From: Corallium rubrum
Taxonomy: Eukaryota > Cnidaria > Anthozoa > Scleralcyonacea > Coralliidae
Direction: 5' to 3'
NCBI GenBank assembly: GCA_964035015.1
Contig: CAXIUP010000007.1
Coordinates: forward strand, 585,501 to 649,500
Length of the DNA stretch: 64,000 nt
The first letter of the stretch is position 1. Every line of letters begins with the position of its first letter. The notes under the pieces were generated by a model. That model searched no databases. It was not told where the DNA came from and was given only the letters and a program-made list of their open reading frames with translations. Made by a program: the position numbers and the translations under genes. Below are positions 1 to 10,926 of this stretch, piece after piece.

Positions 1-1
1 T

Positions 2-1195
2 TGTGTTCAAAATTGGTTCTTCACAGCAAGTGCCTTCGAAAGTACGTTCCAAAATTTTGCTGCAAGGCATGACGACATCAAAAGGCTGTTTATTTGGTCA
101 GACAATGGGCCTCATTACCACAACACTTCTATTATTCTTTGGTTGATGCGTTTTTCAGAGCTGTGTCCCATTAGAATCGTCCGATATTCCTTTTTCGAAG
201 CGCAGAAAGGCAAAACGTCTTTGGATTCACACTTTGCGACATTCAAGTTCGTTTTGAAAGGTTGGATGAAGCAAGGAAATGATATTTTACAAAGTAAAGA
301 TATTGTTAACGGCACAGCTGACCATCTCAAGGGAACGCACGTTTACGAAATTAACATAGACAGGGCGAAAGAACCAACTAGTGCGAACACTTGGAATGGG
401 ATAACACGATTCGGGAGCTTTACCTTCATTTATGACGGCGCCAAATGCATTGCGATTGATGCCAGAGAACAAACTAATAATTTTAAAGGTGAACGTTTTA
501 CAAAGCAATGGCTATTCAAGCTTTGGCGTACGTACCTAATGTCAGAAAGTGTATCGACTGGAGTAACATCAGATTTCAACACTGAGCACTACGAAAAAGT
601 GGAAACTCGATTGATGAAAAAACCTAGTAAGAAGAAAGGAAAACGAAAATGTCAAGAAAACTTCGAGCCCAATACCGATTGTGACGCCGACGGTTGTTCG
701 AATTGTGGCAAGAAGTTCTTGAGAGCAAGCTGGTTGGCAAAACACGTCGAAATGTGTAGCACGAAAGTTATTAAAGAAAGAAAAACCGCCGAAGAGGTCC
801 GGAAATCGCTACCAGTCAAAGAAGCTCTTGGCAGTGCTGTGAAACTTAGAAAACTAGATCCAAACATTTCTAACTTTCAGGCTGGCTTAAGTACTAATTT
901 GCAATCATATTACAAGAAGATCTTGAAAGGGAGTGCTAGAAAACAGTCTTCCAAGAAAAACAACCGATTCACAGCAACCCAAAAAGAAATCATGGAATCA
1001 TGCTTCAATGAAGGGGAATTGGACAAGAGAAAAAGGTTTACTGCATTACAATGCCAGAAGTTAATGAATGATCAACTCGGAGAAGAGCTGGTACTAAAAG
1101 AAGCACAAATAAGGAGCTATTGGAGTGCATATAGAAGAAAAAAACTGAAGATACAAAAAGAAAGACTATTTTATCTAGGGCTAAGCCATGAGTAA
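2..1195 (+). CDS. 3' part of unrecognised gene: Asp-Asn-Gly motif, zinc finger, HTH-like tail
   Basis: The frame is open from the left edge, so the gene begins outside the window; the first in-frame Met at 143 is not a convincing start. The upstream part contains WSDNGPHYHN (about 110-140), followed by FFEAQKGKTSLDSH (about 198-240). An Asp-Asn-Gly motif followed by a Glu/Gly-Lys/Asp block resembles catalytic blocks of RNase H-fold transposases, which is inference. Next come a Lys-rich linker, a C2H2-like finger CSNCGKKFLRASWLAKHVEMC (695-757; key residues Cys, Cys, His, Cys) and a basic C-terminal segment (about 960-1160) with RFTATQKEIMESCF and IRSYWSAYRRKK, which looks like a helix-turn-helix. 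AATAAA-type signals follow (about 1275). The ORF is unbroken for about 1.2 kb. It could be a domesticated transposon gene or part of a live element. I do not recognise the family and assign no function. Confidence 0.6.
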   Translation, partial: CVQNWFFTASAFESTFQNFAARHDDIKRLFIWSDNGPHYHNTSIILWLMRFSELCPIRIVRYSFFEAQKGKTSLDSHFATFKFVLKGWMKQGNDILQSKDIVNGTADHLKGTHVYEINIDRAKEPTSANTWNGITRFGSFTFIYDGAKCIAIDAREQTNNFKGERFTKQWLFKLWRTYLMSESVSTGVTSDFNTEHYEKVETRLMKKPSKKKGKRKCQENFEPNTDCDADGCSNCGKKFLRASWLAKHVEMCSTKVIKERKTAEEVRKSLPVKEALGSAVKLRKLDPNISNFQAGLSTNLQSYYKKILKGSARKQSSKKNNRFTATQKEIMESCFNEGELDKRKRFTALQCQKLMNDQLGEELVLKEAQIRSYWSAYRRKKLKIQKERLFYLGLSHE

Positions 1196-1320
1196 ATTAA
1201 TTTATAGCAAATACAGAAGGTACATCAAGACATACTGTGGCTTAATGGGTCCAAAGTAGTTTCAAATTGGAAAAATAATAAAACTAGCATGAAAGGACCT
1301 TCAAATACAGGAAATTTGGA

Positions 1321-1519
1321 TATCAACAACTTTTTGTTATCAACTACTCAAGGGACAACAGGCTCAAACCCCAGTGGCCCGATGGGGCCCCCAGGCTCAG
1401 AATCTTCCCTCAAAGTCCAGGAAATTGCATTTCAGAGACTCTAGTTGATAATTTGCCTCGAACACCATGTTTTTAGTGTCAATAACAAGTTAGTGGTTGA
1501 TAACAAATAGTTGTTGATA
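1321..1519. repeat. Foldback repeat with about 28-bp inverted ends
   Basis: The left end TATCAACAACTTTTTGTTAT is the near-perfect reverse complement of the right end around 1492-1519. The interior of about 140 bp has no ORF. This is a short MITE-like foldback 3' of the preceding gene. No clear target duplication was found. Confidence 0.55.
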
Positions 1520-2171
1520 AACAAATTTTTAGAGGTCCTAAGGAATGTAAAGTACCAGTGTACGGCATAGAAAGGGTTACTTGCTTAATCTTGGATACTC
1601 TAGAGCAAATTTTAACTTTAACTAGGCTATCCTTCATCCATGACACTGGAGCCATCGGTATAACAGCATGTTGACAGTCAATTTAACCTCATGCCAAATT
1701 TGTCTATATTAAACAAAGTAAAATACAGTAATATAATTATCTTGTTGAGAAAAATTTATATAATTGTTTGAAAAATGTACATAAAACATAAGATATAATT
1801 ATAATGGTAATAAAACCAATTAGTTCAAGACAGACATTATATCAGTTGTGCATGTTACTATAGTGTATAAAGTAAACAAGAACATTTTAACACAACTTCA
1901 CGCTGACCCCCTACTGGCTAAGTCAAATGTAGCCCTCTCACCTATCAAGGCAAGCGTCTTGTGCATAAATTGTCATCAATACTATAGTCTGCCTTGTCTC
2001 TATTCAATCCATTATCTCTATTGGACCTTTTTGATTTTTGACTAACATGAGAATTTTATGTCTTGGAAAACTGCAAAGTGGCCAGGTCAGCCATGAGAGG
2101 CTCCAGCTATTTACCAGTTTTGAAAGTATTGTAGGGTTTCCCACATATCCTCCTAAAACAGCCTTAATATT

Positions 2172-3060
2172 ATGAATATTGCAATTTTGGTTGATATAAA
2201 AAATGTTAAAAAACGACCTTCGACCTACCACTCAAATTTCATTCAAATTATTGTTTTTGCAAACTAATATACCCAGGCCTTATCGTCAAAGATAAATTAG
2301 TTTGATCAGAAACAGTTCTTGGCTGATTTGCAACAGTTAAATTTAAAGTTAAAGAGCAGATTGATGAAGTCCATTTCAGCCAAATTAGGCAAATACTACT
2401 TAATGCATTATTTCTTAATAAAAAACATTCAAGCAAATTTTAAATCAGTATTGCTAGTGAAAATAGGAATAAGAGATATGTTTATATGACTCGAAACATA
2501 ACATTTCACTTTATTTTCCATGAAAAAATACAAATATTGGGCTGTTCAAGTAAATAAACTCCAGGAAAATTTCAATTTTGGTGGATTTTAAAAATGTTAA
2601 AAAACAACCTTCGACATACCACTCAAATTTCATTCAAATTATTGTTTTTGCAAACTATCAGACCCCAGGTATATTGTAAAAGGCATTTTAGTTTGATCAG
2701 AAGCAGTTCTGGGGTGATTTACAACTACTGAAATTTTGTTTTAGCAATATGCCAATGGTGTCATTTAATGTCAAATTTGGCAAGAACAGTATAACTATTT
2801 CAAACCTATTTAGTGTTTGGATTTTGAAACTAATGCATACAATTGCATAAAATATATCTAACGAAACACAACATATACTGTAGATCAATATTTTCATTTA
2901 GTTTGAAAGATACAGCCAAAATCTCTGGATTCAATTACTTTTCTTTATAAAAATAGTAAATTTTGAAATCGTTTGTAAAAAATGTGCAAAATTAATGTTG
3001 ACAAACCACCCAAGTTTTATTGAAATATGATTAGATTAAAGTTAGGTACCTCAGGCTTGT
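2172..3060. repeat. Diverged direct repeats, period about 391 bp
   Basis: The block starting CAATTTTGGT at 2182 recurs at 2573 with the same order of landmarks: an AAAATGTTAAAAAAC run, then CACTCAAATTTCATTCAAAT, then TTAGTTTGATCAGAA. A third, more diverged unit seems to start near 2950. The rest of 1520-3600 is AT-rich and shows no gene. Confidence 0.55.
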
Positions 3061-3613
3061 TGTTTATTGCTATTTTGTCCGATTTAAAGCAGGTAATTAG
3101 GTAGAAAATCAGTAAAAATCCAGCCCATACCTTCCATGGTTCTCTGACAGTCCAGCCAACACAAATGCAAGTACAACATTGCATCGCTCGTGATTCCTTG
3201 TTTACTGCAAGAATTATCTTGTTAAATTCATCTCCTTGCTTGTTGAGATTAAATAGATTACTTTTGTGCCAAAAATATCCACATCCAGTTGTCATTTGTG
3301 TTAAAAAACCGCAGATTCTGTGTGTGAAACACTCCTACGACATGGAATCGCGCCGCCATATTGCAAATGCACTCATTCTATTCAACTTCGCATTCCGGCA
3401 CTCTGATTGGTTTTGAGCGCTGAATACGCGACTTTGTAAAAAATCTCCTCTTAATATGAATAATCCTGGTTTCGCATCCAACATCTTTAAATCTTTCTCA
3501 AGTGTCGCGTTTATCTATAGCGCAGCTAATAAAAAGACTATATGCGTGCCTATAGTCAGTGCCTATTAACTCGCCCCCCTCGAGTTGCTATGCGTAATCA
3601 AGGGAGAGGCCAA

Positions 3614-3724
3614 GGCCCGGTTTACACTAGAGCAAAACTGCAAAAGTATCCGGATTCACATTGTTTTTCATCCTCATGGGAATAAAAAACAATGTGAATC
3701 TTTGCTCTAGTGTAAACGGGGTCT
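3614..3724. mobile_element. Short foldback MITE (GTTTACAC-type ends)
   Basis: Two arms are nearly exact reverse complements: CGGTTTACACTAGAGCAAA on the left and TTTGCTCTAGTGTAAACGGG on the right. Inner arms GATTCACATTGTTTTTCATC / AAAAAACAATGTGAATC continue the pairing, so almost the whole unit is a hairpin. The terminal style matches the MITE at 17,699. Confidence 0.65.
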
Positions 3725-4019
3725 AAATCAAGATTACATAGGCTTGTGTGAAGACCTACCTAAACTAGAACAACTCTATACTCACATGAATCTCAAGTTT
3801 GAGAACGGGGTTATTCGGTTATTCACATGAAATTAAAATCTTCATCACGCCCGTAAAGCTGGCAATATTGGTCACAGGAAATCTACAATTTTACCTACAT
3901 TCCCGACAAAACTTTAAACTTTAATAATAAACTTTAATAATTATGCCTCCCTGGGCATCTCTAATATAACAACTATTTTATCAAATTCAGTTAAAAAATA
4001 CCTATATTCTTTTAAAAAT

Positions 4020-6107
4020 TTCATCTGACAGTTCCCAGTATCCATTTATATTGTCTCTACAGAGATTTATCTGTTTGTAATATTCTAATTTTGTTTTAAA
4101 ATCGTTTACCGAAGTTGCCTCATTTACTTCGCTTGGCAACATATTCCAATACTTATTTACTCTCTATTTAAACATATCTACACTCTTGCCACGCTTATAG
4201 CTTGTTGTATGTAACAGATTTCTTCCTGATCTTGCGTGGCGAAAAAATCCATCTCCATAATTCACTAGGCCATTCGTAATTTTAAAAGTTTCGATCAAAT
4301 CCCCGCGAGCACGCCGTTCTAACAATGTAGTTAGGTCAAGTCTTGACAGCCTCTCTTTGTATGACAACTCTTCCAAGCCTTCAATTCGCTTAGTAAATCT
4401 TCTTTGACAACTCTCTAGGCTCATAATTAAGGCACAGTTCCCTCTCCTTAAAGATGGTGACCACAACTGCACACAATATTCCAAGTGTGGTCTGACTAGT
4501 GACTTATATATAGGTAGAAGCACACTCCTAGACCGTGACACAGTATTTCGAAACACCCACGAAGTCATCTGGTTTGCTTTCCCCACAGCCTTTTCTATCT
4601 GCCCCTTCCAGTCACACTGATGGGACATTTCAACACCCAGATCGGATTCTCTCAGTACAGATTCAAGAACTTTATCATTTAAAAAGAAATTCGAATTTTT
4701 GTTAACCAGTCCCATGTGCATTACAAAACATTTTTTAACACTAAAAGTCATGCACCACTTACGCTCCCAGCCAGCCAGGTTATTAAGATCTTCCTGGATT
4801 TTGTCTGGTATACCAGCATTGCCAATGAGCTTAACGTCGTCAGCAAATAATTTAACTGGGGATGAACCAGCGTCGGGTAAGTCGTTTATAAAAAGTAAAA
4901 ACAATAGAGGCCCCAGTACCGAACCTTGGGGCACTCCTGACGTAACTTTCTTCCATGGTGAAACAGCATTTCCGACTCGAACAGCCATCCATCTGTCTGA
5001 CAAGAAGTCTTCTACGATTTTCAAAACGTTTCACACTATACCAAATTTTTGCAACTTAATCAACAATCTGCCATGAGGTACTGAGTCGAATGCTTTTTGG
5101 AAATCTAAATAAATTATATCAACTGTATCACCCCTTTCCATCATCTCAGTAATTTCGTCCAGAGTTTCCAATAAGTTTGACAAGCATGATCGACCTTCCA
5201 CAAACCCATGTTGATTTGGGGAGACCTGCCTGACAACGTGATAAAACATATGCCTTCTCAACAGCTTCTCGTACACTTTACTCAATATACATGTTAATGA
5301 CACTGGCCTATAGTTCTCTGAGTCAAACGTTGAAGCCTTTTTATGAAGCGCTATAATAAGTGCATATTTCCAAGCTAACGGTATCTTGCGTGCTTTAGCA
5401 CAAACCTTAAATAATTCTATTACAGCTTCTATAAACAAAGGACTTTCACCCAGTACTTTGAGTATTCCAGGATGCAGTTCGTCAGAGCCCGGCGATTTAC
5501 AGGGATCTAATGCAGATACCAGCTGTTCGACCACTGCTTCATCAATTTCAAAATCTTTGATCAATGTTACCCCAGGATAGACATCATAACAATCCTCTGT
5601 TAATGGCCCAAAAGGTTCCTCTTTGAATACAGAAGAGAAATAGTCGACAAAGACTTGAGCAGTTTCAGAAGGACTTTCCGTTCGAGTGCCATCAACAGGG
5701 TTTACTACAGACCCAACAGATTTATTTACTTTCCGTTTGGATCTCAAATAGGAATAAAACTTCTTAGGATTATGTTTGATATTCTGTGCAAGCTTCCGCT
5801 CGTAATTTCTCTTCGCATCTCTATCGTTTTTCTCAAATAGACGTTGAGCATCCATTGCCTTTCTAAAATTCATGCTAGTTGGCGAGCATTCAAAAATATT
5901 CCAAGCTTTGTCCTTTAATTTTCTAAACCTTCTTAACTTGCTGCATTCCCATTGAGCCATTTTTAAAGGAACACCATCACTTGTACATTTTTGAACACTC
6001 ATAGGTACGCTATGGTCAATAATAGTTATTACTTTAGCATTGAATTCCTCCCACATAGAATCAACATTTTCATTAAAAAAAAAACCCAGATGGAATTTAA
6101 CCGCCAA
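4020..6107 (-). pseudogene. 5'-truncated CR1-like LINE reverse transcriptase, broken
   Basis: Two minus-strand reading frames (6107-5031 and 5024-4164) together give a non-LTR reverse transcriptase. Visible blocks are NYRPVSLTCILSKVYEKLL, QHGFVEGRSCLSNLLETLDE, YLDFQKAFDSVPHGRLL, SGVPQGSVLGPLLFLLFIND, LFADD (catalytic Asp pair), and a thumb/C-terminal segment with VRPHLEYCVQLWSP and ERLSRLDLTTLLERRARGD, typical of CR1-like elements. A stop plus frame change near 5030 separates the finger/palm part from the rest, and another stop lies at 4164. The C-terminal similarity continues to about 4020. There is no upstream endonuclease, so the copy is 5' truncated. It is a dead retrotransposon. Confidence 0.85.
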
Positions 6108-6109
6108 TG

Positions 6110-7100
6110 GGATTCTTCCTATAGGGTGTTCTTTGTAGACTTTTGTACAGTGAAGCGGTTTTTCAATAAACTACTGGCAAAAAACGATGTTTTTTGAAAA
6201 CCGGTTTAACCAAATATTCAGACTTTCAGCGAGAAACCAAAACACAAAAAAAATTTGGGGAAAAGATAGGTATTTCGCCATAATCAAACTACAGGTATAC
6301 CACTACTTTCTCAGTTACACAGGCGATATCCATTGTTGTGTGGTCAGTCTCCTCCGCAATTTTTACAGATTGACTTCGTCTGTTGCAGTCTTACCAATAC
6401 CGAAGTACGAACGTTGTTTGGCATTGAATAAAAATCGCGAAGTTATTAAACTGGTCGCCTTTCTTCTTCTCTATTTCCGACAATGTATATTTGAGTGTCA
6501 TCATGCAAGGGCCCCAGGGACAATTTCCCTCCCCGTTACCCACATCTTTTTGATACGTAAAACATGTATACGTAGAACTTTCTGCGATGTCTGTATTTAT
6601 TGAATCTTATTTTGGCACGGTAGCCTGATCAAAAAATACTAATAACATAAAATGGTTCTTTTTCATGGGGCCGCATGTACAAAAAGTTACTCAAAACAAA
6701 GTATTAATGTCTGTTACAAATACTGATTAAAAGTTCTATTTACCTATATTTACCTATATATTTACATTATAAAAATATTTACTTAAGCTAAAAAAAGTTT
6801 TATGTTCAGCAGTGTCTGATGTTAGCCATATAGGACCACCAGTTAGTGTATTAGCTCCTTATAAGCGTAGGCCTATAATCACCATAGCAAGTTGTGCAAA
6901 CATCGTTTCCGGTTTTGTAAGCTTCCTACCCAGTTCCCCTCCATTATCAATAGTTTTATTGTTCCAGATTTTTGCACCTGTATAGTTAAAACTCCTCTTC
7001 ATTGCATTTGTTTTTGGTTTTCGCATACATCTTCCCGAGAGGCCAGAACTAGACTACTTTTGGCAGTTGCATGGCAAGTTGGACAGGCGGGACTTTGTTT
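6110..7100. other. No recognisable gene
   Basis: About 1 kb of AT-rich sequence. The ORF at 6187-6603 has no recognisable motifs and no splice context. I see nothing supportable here. Confidence 0.5.
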
Positions 7101-7105
7101 TCTTA

Positions 7106-7417
7106 AGCCATGGTCTCCATGTCATCGCTACGATCGCTCAAAAATGATCTCGGTGATCGCAACGATCGTAGTGATCATATGGAAACCACTGACGCAACGA
7201 GCATAGGAAACCACTGACGCAACGATCGTAGCGATCATATAGAAACCACTGACGCAACGATCGCTGCGATCGCGATCGCCAAGATAGAAAATGTTCTATC
7301 TCGGCGATAATGGCCACCATCAGCGATCATATAGAAACGGCGACACGATCATTGCGATCGCCGAGTTAATTTTTTAGCGATCGTGGCGCTCGTAGCTATT
7401 ATTATGTAAACCAGGGC
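7106..7417. mobile_element. MITE with GATCG-rich interior, possible TTA target
   Basis: The left end GCCATGGTCTCCATGTCATC and the right end (reverse-complement GCCCTGGTTTACAT) are imperfect inverted repeats. Both are bordered by TTA (7103-7105 and 7418-7420, with one extra A on the left), as expected for PIF/Harbinger-type insertions. The interior carries repeated CGATCGTAGCGATCATATAG-like units. No ORF. Confidence 0.5.
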
Positions 7418-7610
7418 TTAGCGGTATTTAAGTTTTTAGTTCGTCTTTAAACGCAACACATACCTGTCTTGGTTTCCAACCTCTTTGTAAGCCTTGTATT
7501 TCAGTCTAATTGTAACTTCGGAATCGCTCGGCAAACAAATGTCATGAAGCCTTATCCTGTTTGATAATATAATTCGCATAAACTCATTGATATTCCGTAT
7601 TCTGTACCGC

Positions 7611-7850
7611 AGTATGGTACGGTACGGTACACGGCCCACTGTACAGTATACGGTACGGTGGACAACGGTACGGTATAGCATGGTATGGTATAGCATGGTA
7701 CGTATGGTATGGTATGGTATGGTATATAGTATGGTATGGTATGGCAGGTATGGTGTGGTATGGTATGGTATGGTATGGTATGTACGGTATGGTATGGTAT
7801 GGTATGGTATGGTATGGTATGGTATGGTATGGTATGGTATGGTATGGTAA
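7611..7850. repeat. (TATGG)n pentanucleotide microsatellite
   Basis: A long array of TATGG with interruptions, degenerating at its left end into TACGG variants. The Tyr/Met/Val/Trp-rich translations on both strands are repeat artefacts. Confidence 0.95.
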
Positions 7851-8175
7851 TATCACATTATTTTACAATTTCTTATATCTTTACAACTGGTCTTACACAT
7901 ATCATCACAAAATTAATTGCAAAAAAGTTCACTTACTTGAACATTTTTATTTTTCTAGGATCATATTCCTCTGGGCTTTCACAAAATTTCCGAATGCCTG
8001 TATACAAATTTCTGAAGCATTCCTCGCGAAGCAATCTGTAATTAATTTCCAAATACTGACATGTTGATTCATAAGGTTTGTCTCGTTTTATAGCCTCAAG
8101 ATCGCTAATGTCATGTTCTGCAATTTAAAAATTGGATCCAAATTTGTCTGTAGAAATTTAACTGATATCTGCTAG

Positions 8176-8230
<55 letters not shown>

Positions 8231-8246
8231 CACACATATATACGCT
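8176..8246. repeat. (TA)n microsatellite
   Basis: A TA dinucleotide array with one ACACACA interruption, immediately 5' of a ribozyme-bearing PLE-like terminal segment. Confidence 0.95.
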
Positions 8247-8462
8247 CCTTCACTTGGGTGTTGTTGAGCACTCTGTGAAGTTGCCGTGGGTACCTATTAG
8301 CAATAATGCAACACTCACTACCCTTGTGGAAGTTTGAGCACTCTGGGCCCATGCGCACTTCACGCTATCTGAATGTACTTCACCGATGCTGTCCCACATG
8401 CGGTTGTCACCGATGATCGCATGTGTATAAGTAATTGATGAAATTCATTCAGATTGTTCCAA

Positions 8463-8506
8463 CCTACACTGATGAGCTGTAGTACAGCGAAACACGTGTC
8501 TGTAGA
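8463..8506 (+). ncRNA. Hammerhead ribozyme motif in a PLE-like terminal segment
   Basis: All conserved hammerhead elements are in order. Stem I 5' arm is CTACA (8464-8468), core CTGATGA (8469-8475), stem II GCTG/CAGC (8476-8479 and 8485-8488) with a five-base loop, core GAAA (8489-8492), a very short stem III ACAC/GTGT (from 8492), cleavage triplet GTC ending at 8500, and stem I 3' arm TGTAG (8501-8505), complementary to CTACA. Minimal stem III hammerheads are known from Penelope-like elements and retrozymes. The surrounding unique-looking segment (about 8247-8532), bounded by TA arrays, is probably a PLE terminal repeat. Self-cleavage is predicted, not shown. Confidence 0.75.
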
Positions 8507-8527
8507 TTGAAATATACATATACACAA

Positions 8528-8532
<5 letters not shown>

Positions 8533-8572
<40 letters not shown>
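8533..8572. repeat. (TA)n microsatellite
   Basis: TA array directly 3' of the hammerhead-bearing segment. Confidence 0.95.
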
Positions 8573-8578
<6 letters not shown>

Positions 8579-8951
8579 TAATTTATATGTACATGTATAT
8601 AATTCACGAGGAAAACCCAAAGAAATTCCATATTTAATTGGTGTCTTTATATGTAGTAAGGAATCTTTTGATTTACATAGTAAACTTTATAGCTTTCCCG
8701 ACTTTGACAACGTTGTTTTTTCAGAATAACTACGCCAACAAACTTACCAAATAACTATTCAAAACATTTGCAGTACGTGTTTTTTTTCTGTCATATCGAA
8801 AACACTATAGCCAGGCTATATCCCCTTGTGTTTTAAATTTGATTTTTAAATATTGCATATATGTGAATCAAAGTTTATTTGCACTTTCCCATTCTAGGCA
8901 TATGAGTGTAAGTGCATGTATGCATGCACGAATAAGCATGTACATACTATA

Positions 8952-9134
8952 TAGACCTTATTCAAAAATGGCCGCCGAATTGAAATTCTTTTATATACAT
9001 ATAAATTAGCCCTTATGAACTCGTTTTCATGTGTGAAATTCAAAAGAATTTTTACTTTAAAACGAAGTTATAAGGGCTAATTTATTTGCACATAAAAGAA
9101 TTCTATTTCCGCGGCCATTTTTGAATAAGGTCTA
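8952..9134. mobile_element. Foldback MITE, TAGACCTTATTC ends
   Basis: The first about 25 bases (TAGACCTTATTCAAAAATGG and following) are the reverse complement of the last 25. Inner arms AATTAGCCCTTAT / ATAAGGGCTAATT continue the hairpin. 183 bp, no ORF. Confidence 0.75.
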
Positions 9135-9419
9135 TTAGCTATAATATATATAATAACAATAGAGTTTATGTTTGTGGACATAAATATGTTTTTGATCCGA
9201 CTCAGGCTCATATATTAGCCCGGGCCGAAGGCGAGGGTTAAAATTAATTATCTCTGAGAAGGGCCAAAAATATATTTATACCCCGAGACACCTCTAATAT
9301 ACGGAATGACGGCGAAACCTTTCGGGTCTTTTTGTGCTTGCAGAGAATTTTGCAAAAAATTTTAGCATTTTTTAATGTTTTTAAACTTTTTATAGATCAG
9401 TTTCAAACCTCCTTTTACG

Positions 9420-9420
<1 letters not shown>

Positions 9421-9492
<72 letters not shown>

Positions 9493-9529
9493 TTTCGCTT
9501 ACCTCAAAAGTCTGCAACAGACTGTTTCA

Positions 9530-9598
<69 letters not shown>

Positions 9599-9652
9599 AG
9601 ATATAGATATAGATATAGATATAGATATAGATATAGATATAGATATAGATAT
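9421..9652. repeat. (AT)n, (TA)n and (GATATA)n microsatellite cluster
   Basis: AT array (9422-9490), a 45-bp spacer, a second TA array (about 9532-9580), then about 12 units of the hexamer GATATA (about 9581-9652). The Ile/Tyr/Arg-rich translation is not a gene. Confidence 0.95.
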
Positions 9653-9689
9653 ACTCGATGGGCGACCAGTATACATACTTATTTAAAAA

Positions 9690-10005
9690 TTTTATTAAAA
9701 TCTGGTCTAAAAAGTTAATACAGAAATTTTCGGCTGCAGAACTGTCAACTTCATCAGCATATAAAAATTATATTACAAGGCGAATAGTAAATTTATACCT
9801 AATCTAGCTCGTTACTAATGTTCCTATGGGATTTAATTAAAGGCAAATAGTTTGTTGGAAATTCCCTACGCTCATTTACCGCTTTTACATCTAAGGTGGA
9901 ATGCCACGATTCCAAAAACATTCTTTGTTCATAATTTATTACACCTTGTTCTAAAATTTTGGCATATTTCGGATCATGGCCAGAAATTTTCGACATGTGA
10001 GCCCA
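9690..10005 (-). mobile_element. Penelope-like element 3' end
   Basis: Read on the minus strand this matches the C-terminus and 3' flank of the PLE at 12,000-13,060. The shared protein tail includes KYAKILEQGVINYEQRMFLE and FPTNYLPLIKSHRNISNELD, followed by a hammerhead-like motif. It is the displaced 3' end of the minus-strand PLE arm at 10,927-11,983; about 1 kb of unrelated DNA (10,006-11,054) separates the two parts. Confidence 0.75.
9717..9763 (-). ncRNA. Hammerhead-like motif, degenerate stem II
   Basis: On the minus strand: CTGATGA (9757-9751), a weak stem II (GTTG against CAGC), then GAAA and a TTC cleavage triplet. It is the diverged counterpart of the better-formed motif at 13,006-13,053. 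Confidence 0.45.
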
Positions 10006-10062
10006 CAAAGCAATCAGCGGATGCATGCACAAAAATAAGATTTGGCCTTGCCACCATCAACA

Positions 10063-10215
10063 ATGGCCGCACAGCAAACAAAGCGGTCTATTGCTGCTGT
10101 AGACTATGAACAATTGAATTCGTTCTCGTCCGTCGTTTTATACAATACAAATAGGAAAAAAAGAGGCAAGTTTTACGAGGTGGAACGAGTGATCGAGAGA
10201 AGGAAGAAAGGAGAG
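10063..10215 (+). CDS. First exon of a chromodomain-like gene (partial)
   Basis: ATG at 10,063 in the context CACCATCAACAATGG opens 51 codons ending in FYEVERVIERRKKGE, directly followed by GTAAGAG, a good splice donor at 10,216. YEVERVIERRKKG matches the first strand region of a chromodomain, which normally continues with EYLVKWKG in the next exon; I could not find that exon. The stretch lies inside the DNA that interrupts the minus-strand PLE, so it may be captured host sequence or part of another transposon. Confidence 0.45.
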
Positions 10216-10926
10216 GTAAGAGTTTGAAGCTTTTCATATTTAATAGAACTGATGTAGTAGAACTGATGTAGTGTCACTACATCAGTAATTTACATGCTTA
10301 TATTTTAAAGATTTTGGAAACGATTATCTATCGTTCGTTTACATTTTGCTTCTTAAAACATAGACCTTCGAGTATATAGCTGCCTATAGCTGGAGCAAAA
10401 TAAAGCTGTTGACCTCAATAATTACAGACTCTGAAAGCCCATATTTCTACGATTATTTTGATACCAAATGTGGCCACAGTGTGTGAATGTGGGTTATTCT
10501 GGTCGTGTTTTTGACGGAAAATAATGTGCGTGTAGTGTATACTGGAATTTGACGCTCATAACAACGTTTTAGCTAACGAAAAGCTTGCAAGTTAGAGATT
10601 TTAACTGGATTTTGGAACAACTTCTTTGTATCGCTCAAACGAAAAAAAGCTTTGATTTGGAAAAGGTAAGATCGTACCACACGACTCCGTCGTGGCAAAT
10701 TCGAAATGATCTATTCGATTTACGTTATCTGCCATCAAATATTGCGTTCAGCGCTTTATTTGCGAATATTTATAAGGTCTGAATGGAGCACGAACTTGCC
10801 ATAACCAGCTACTGAATGGAACAAGTCAACGATCACTTCCAGAAAATATTTTTGTGTTTCATGAGCAGTAAGAGATCTAAAATTAGGAACTATCGTGGCA
10901 AATTGGATGAAGTATGTTGTTTCAGG

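Noticed and set aside
4699..5076. Plus-strand 125-codon ORF
   Set aside because: Antisense shadow of the LINE reverse transcriptase.
6187..6603. 138-codon ORF
   Set aside because: No motifs, no splice signals, AT-rich composition; likely chance.
7584..8067. Tyr/Trp/Met/Val and His-Thr-Ile-Pro-Tyr repeat ORFs
   Set aside because: Translations of a TATGG microsatellite.
9332..9718. 128-codon Ile-Tyr/Arg-Tyr ORF
   Set aside because: AT and GATATA arrays; no non-repeat coding content.
10596..10665. Possible second exon for the chromodomain-like gene
   Set aside because: AG and GTAAG sites exist, but the reading phase does not match the donor at 10,215 and the peptide lacks the expected chromodomain core.
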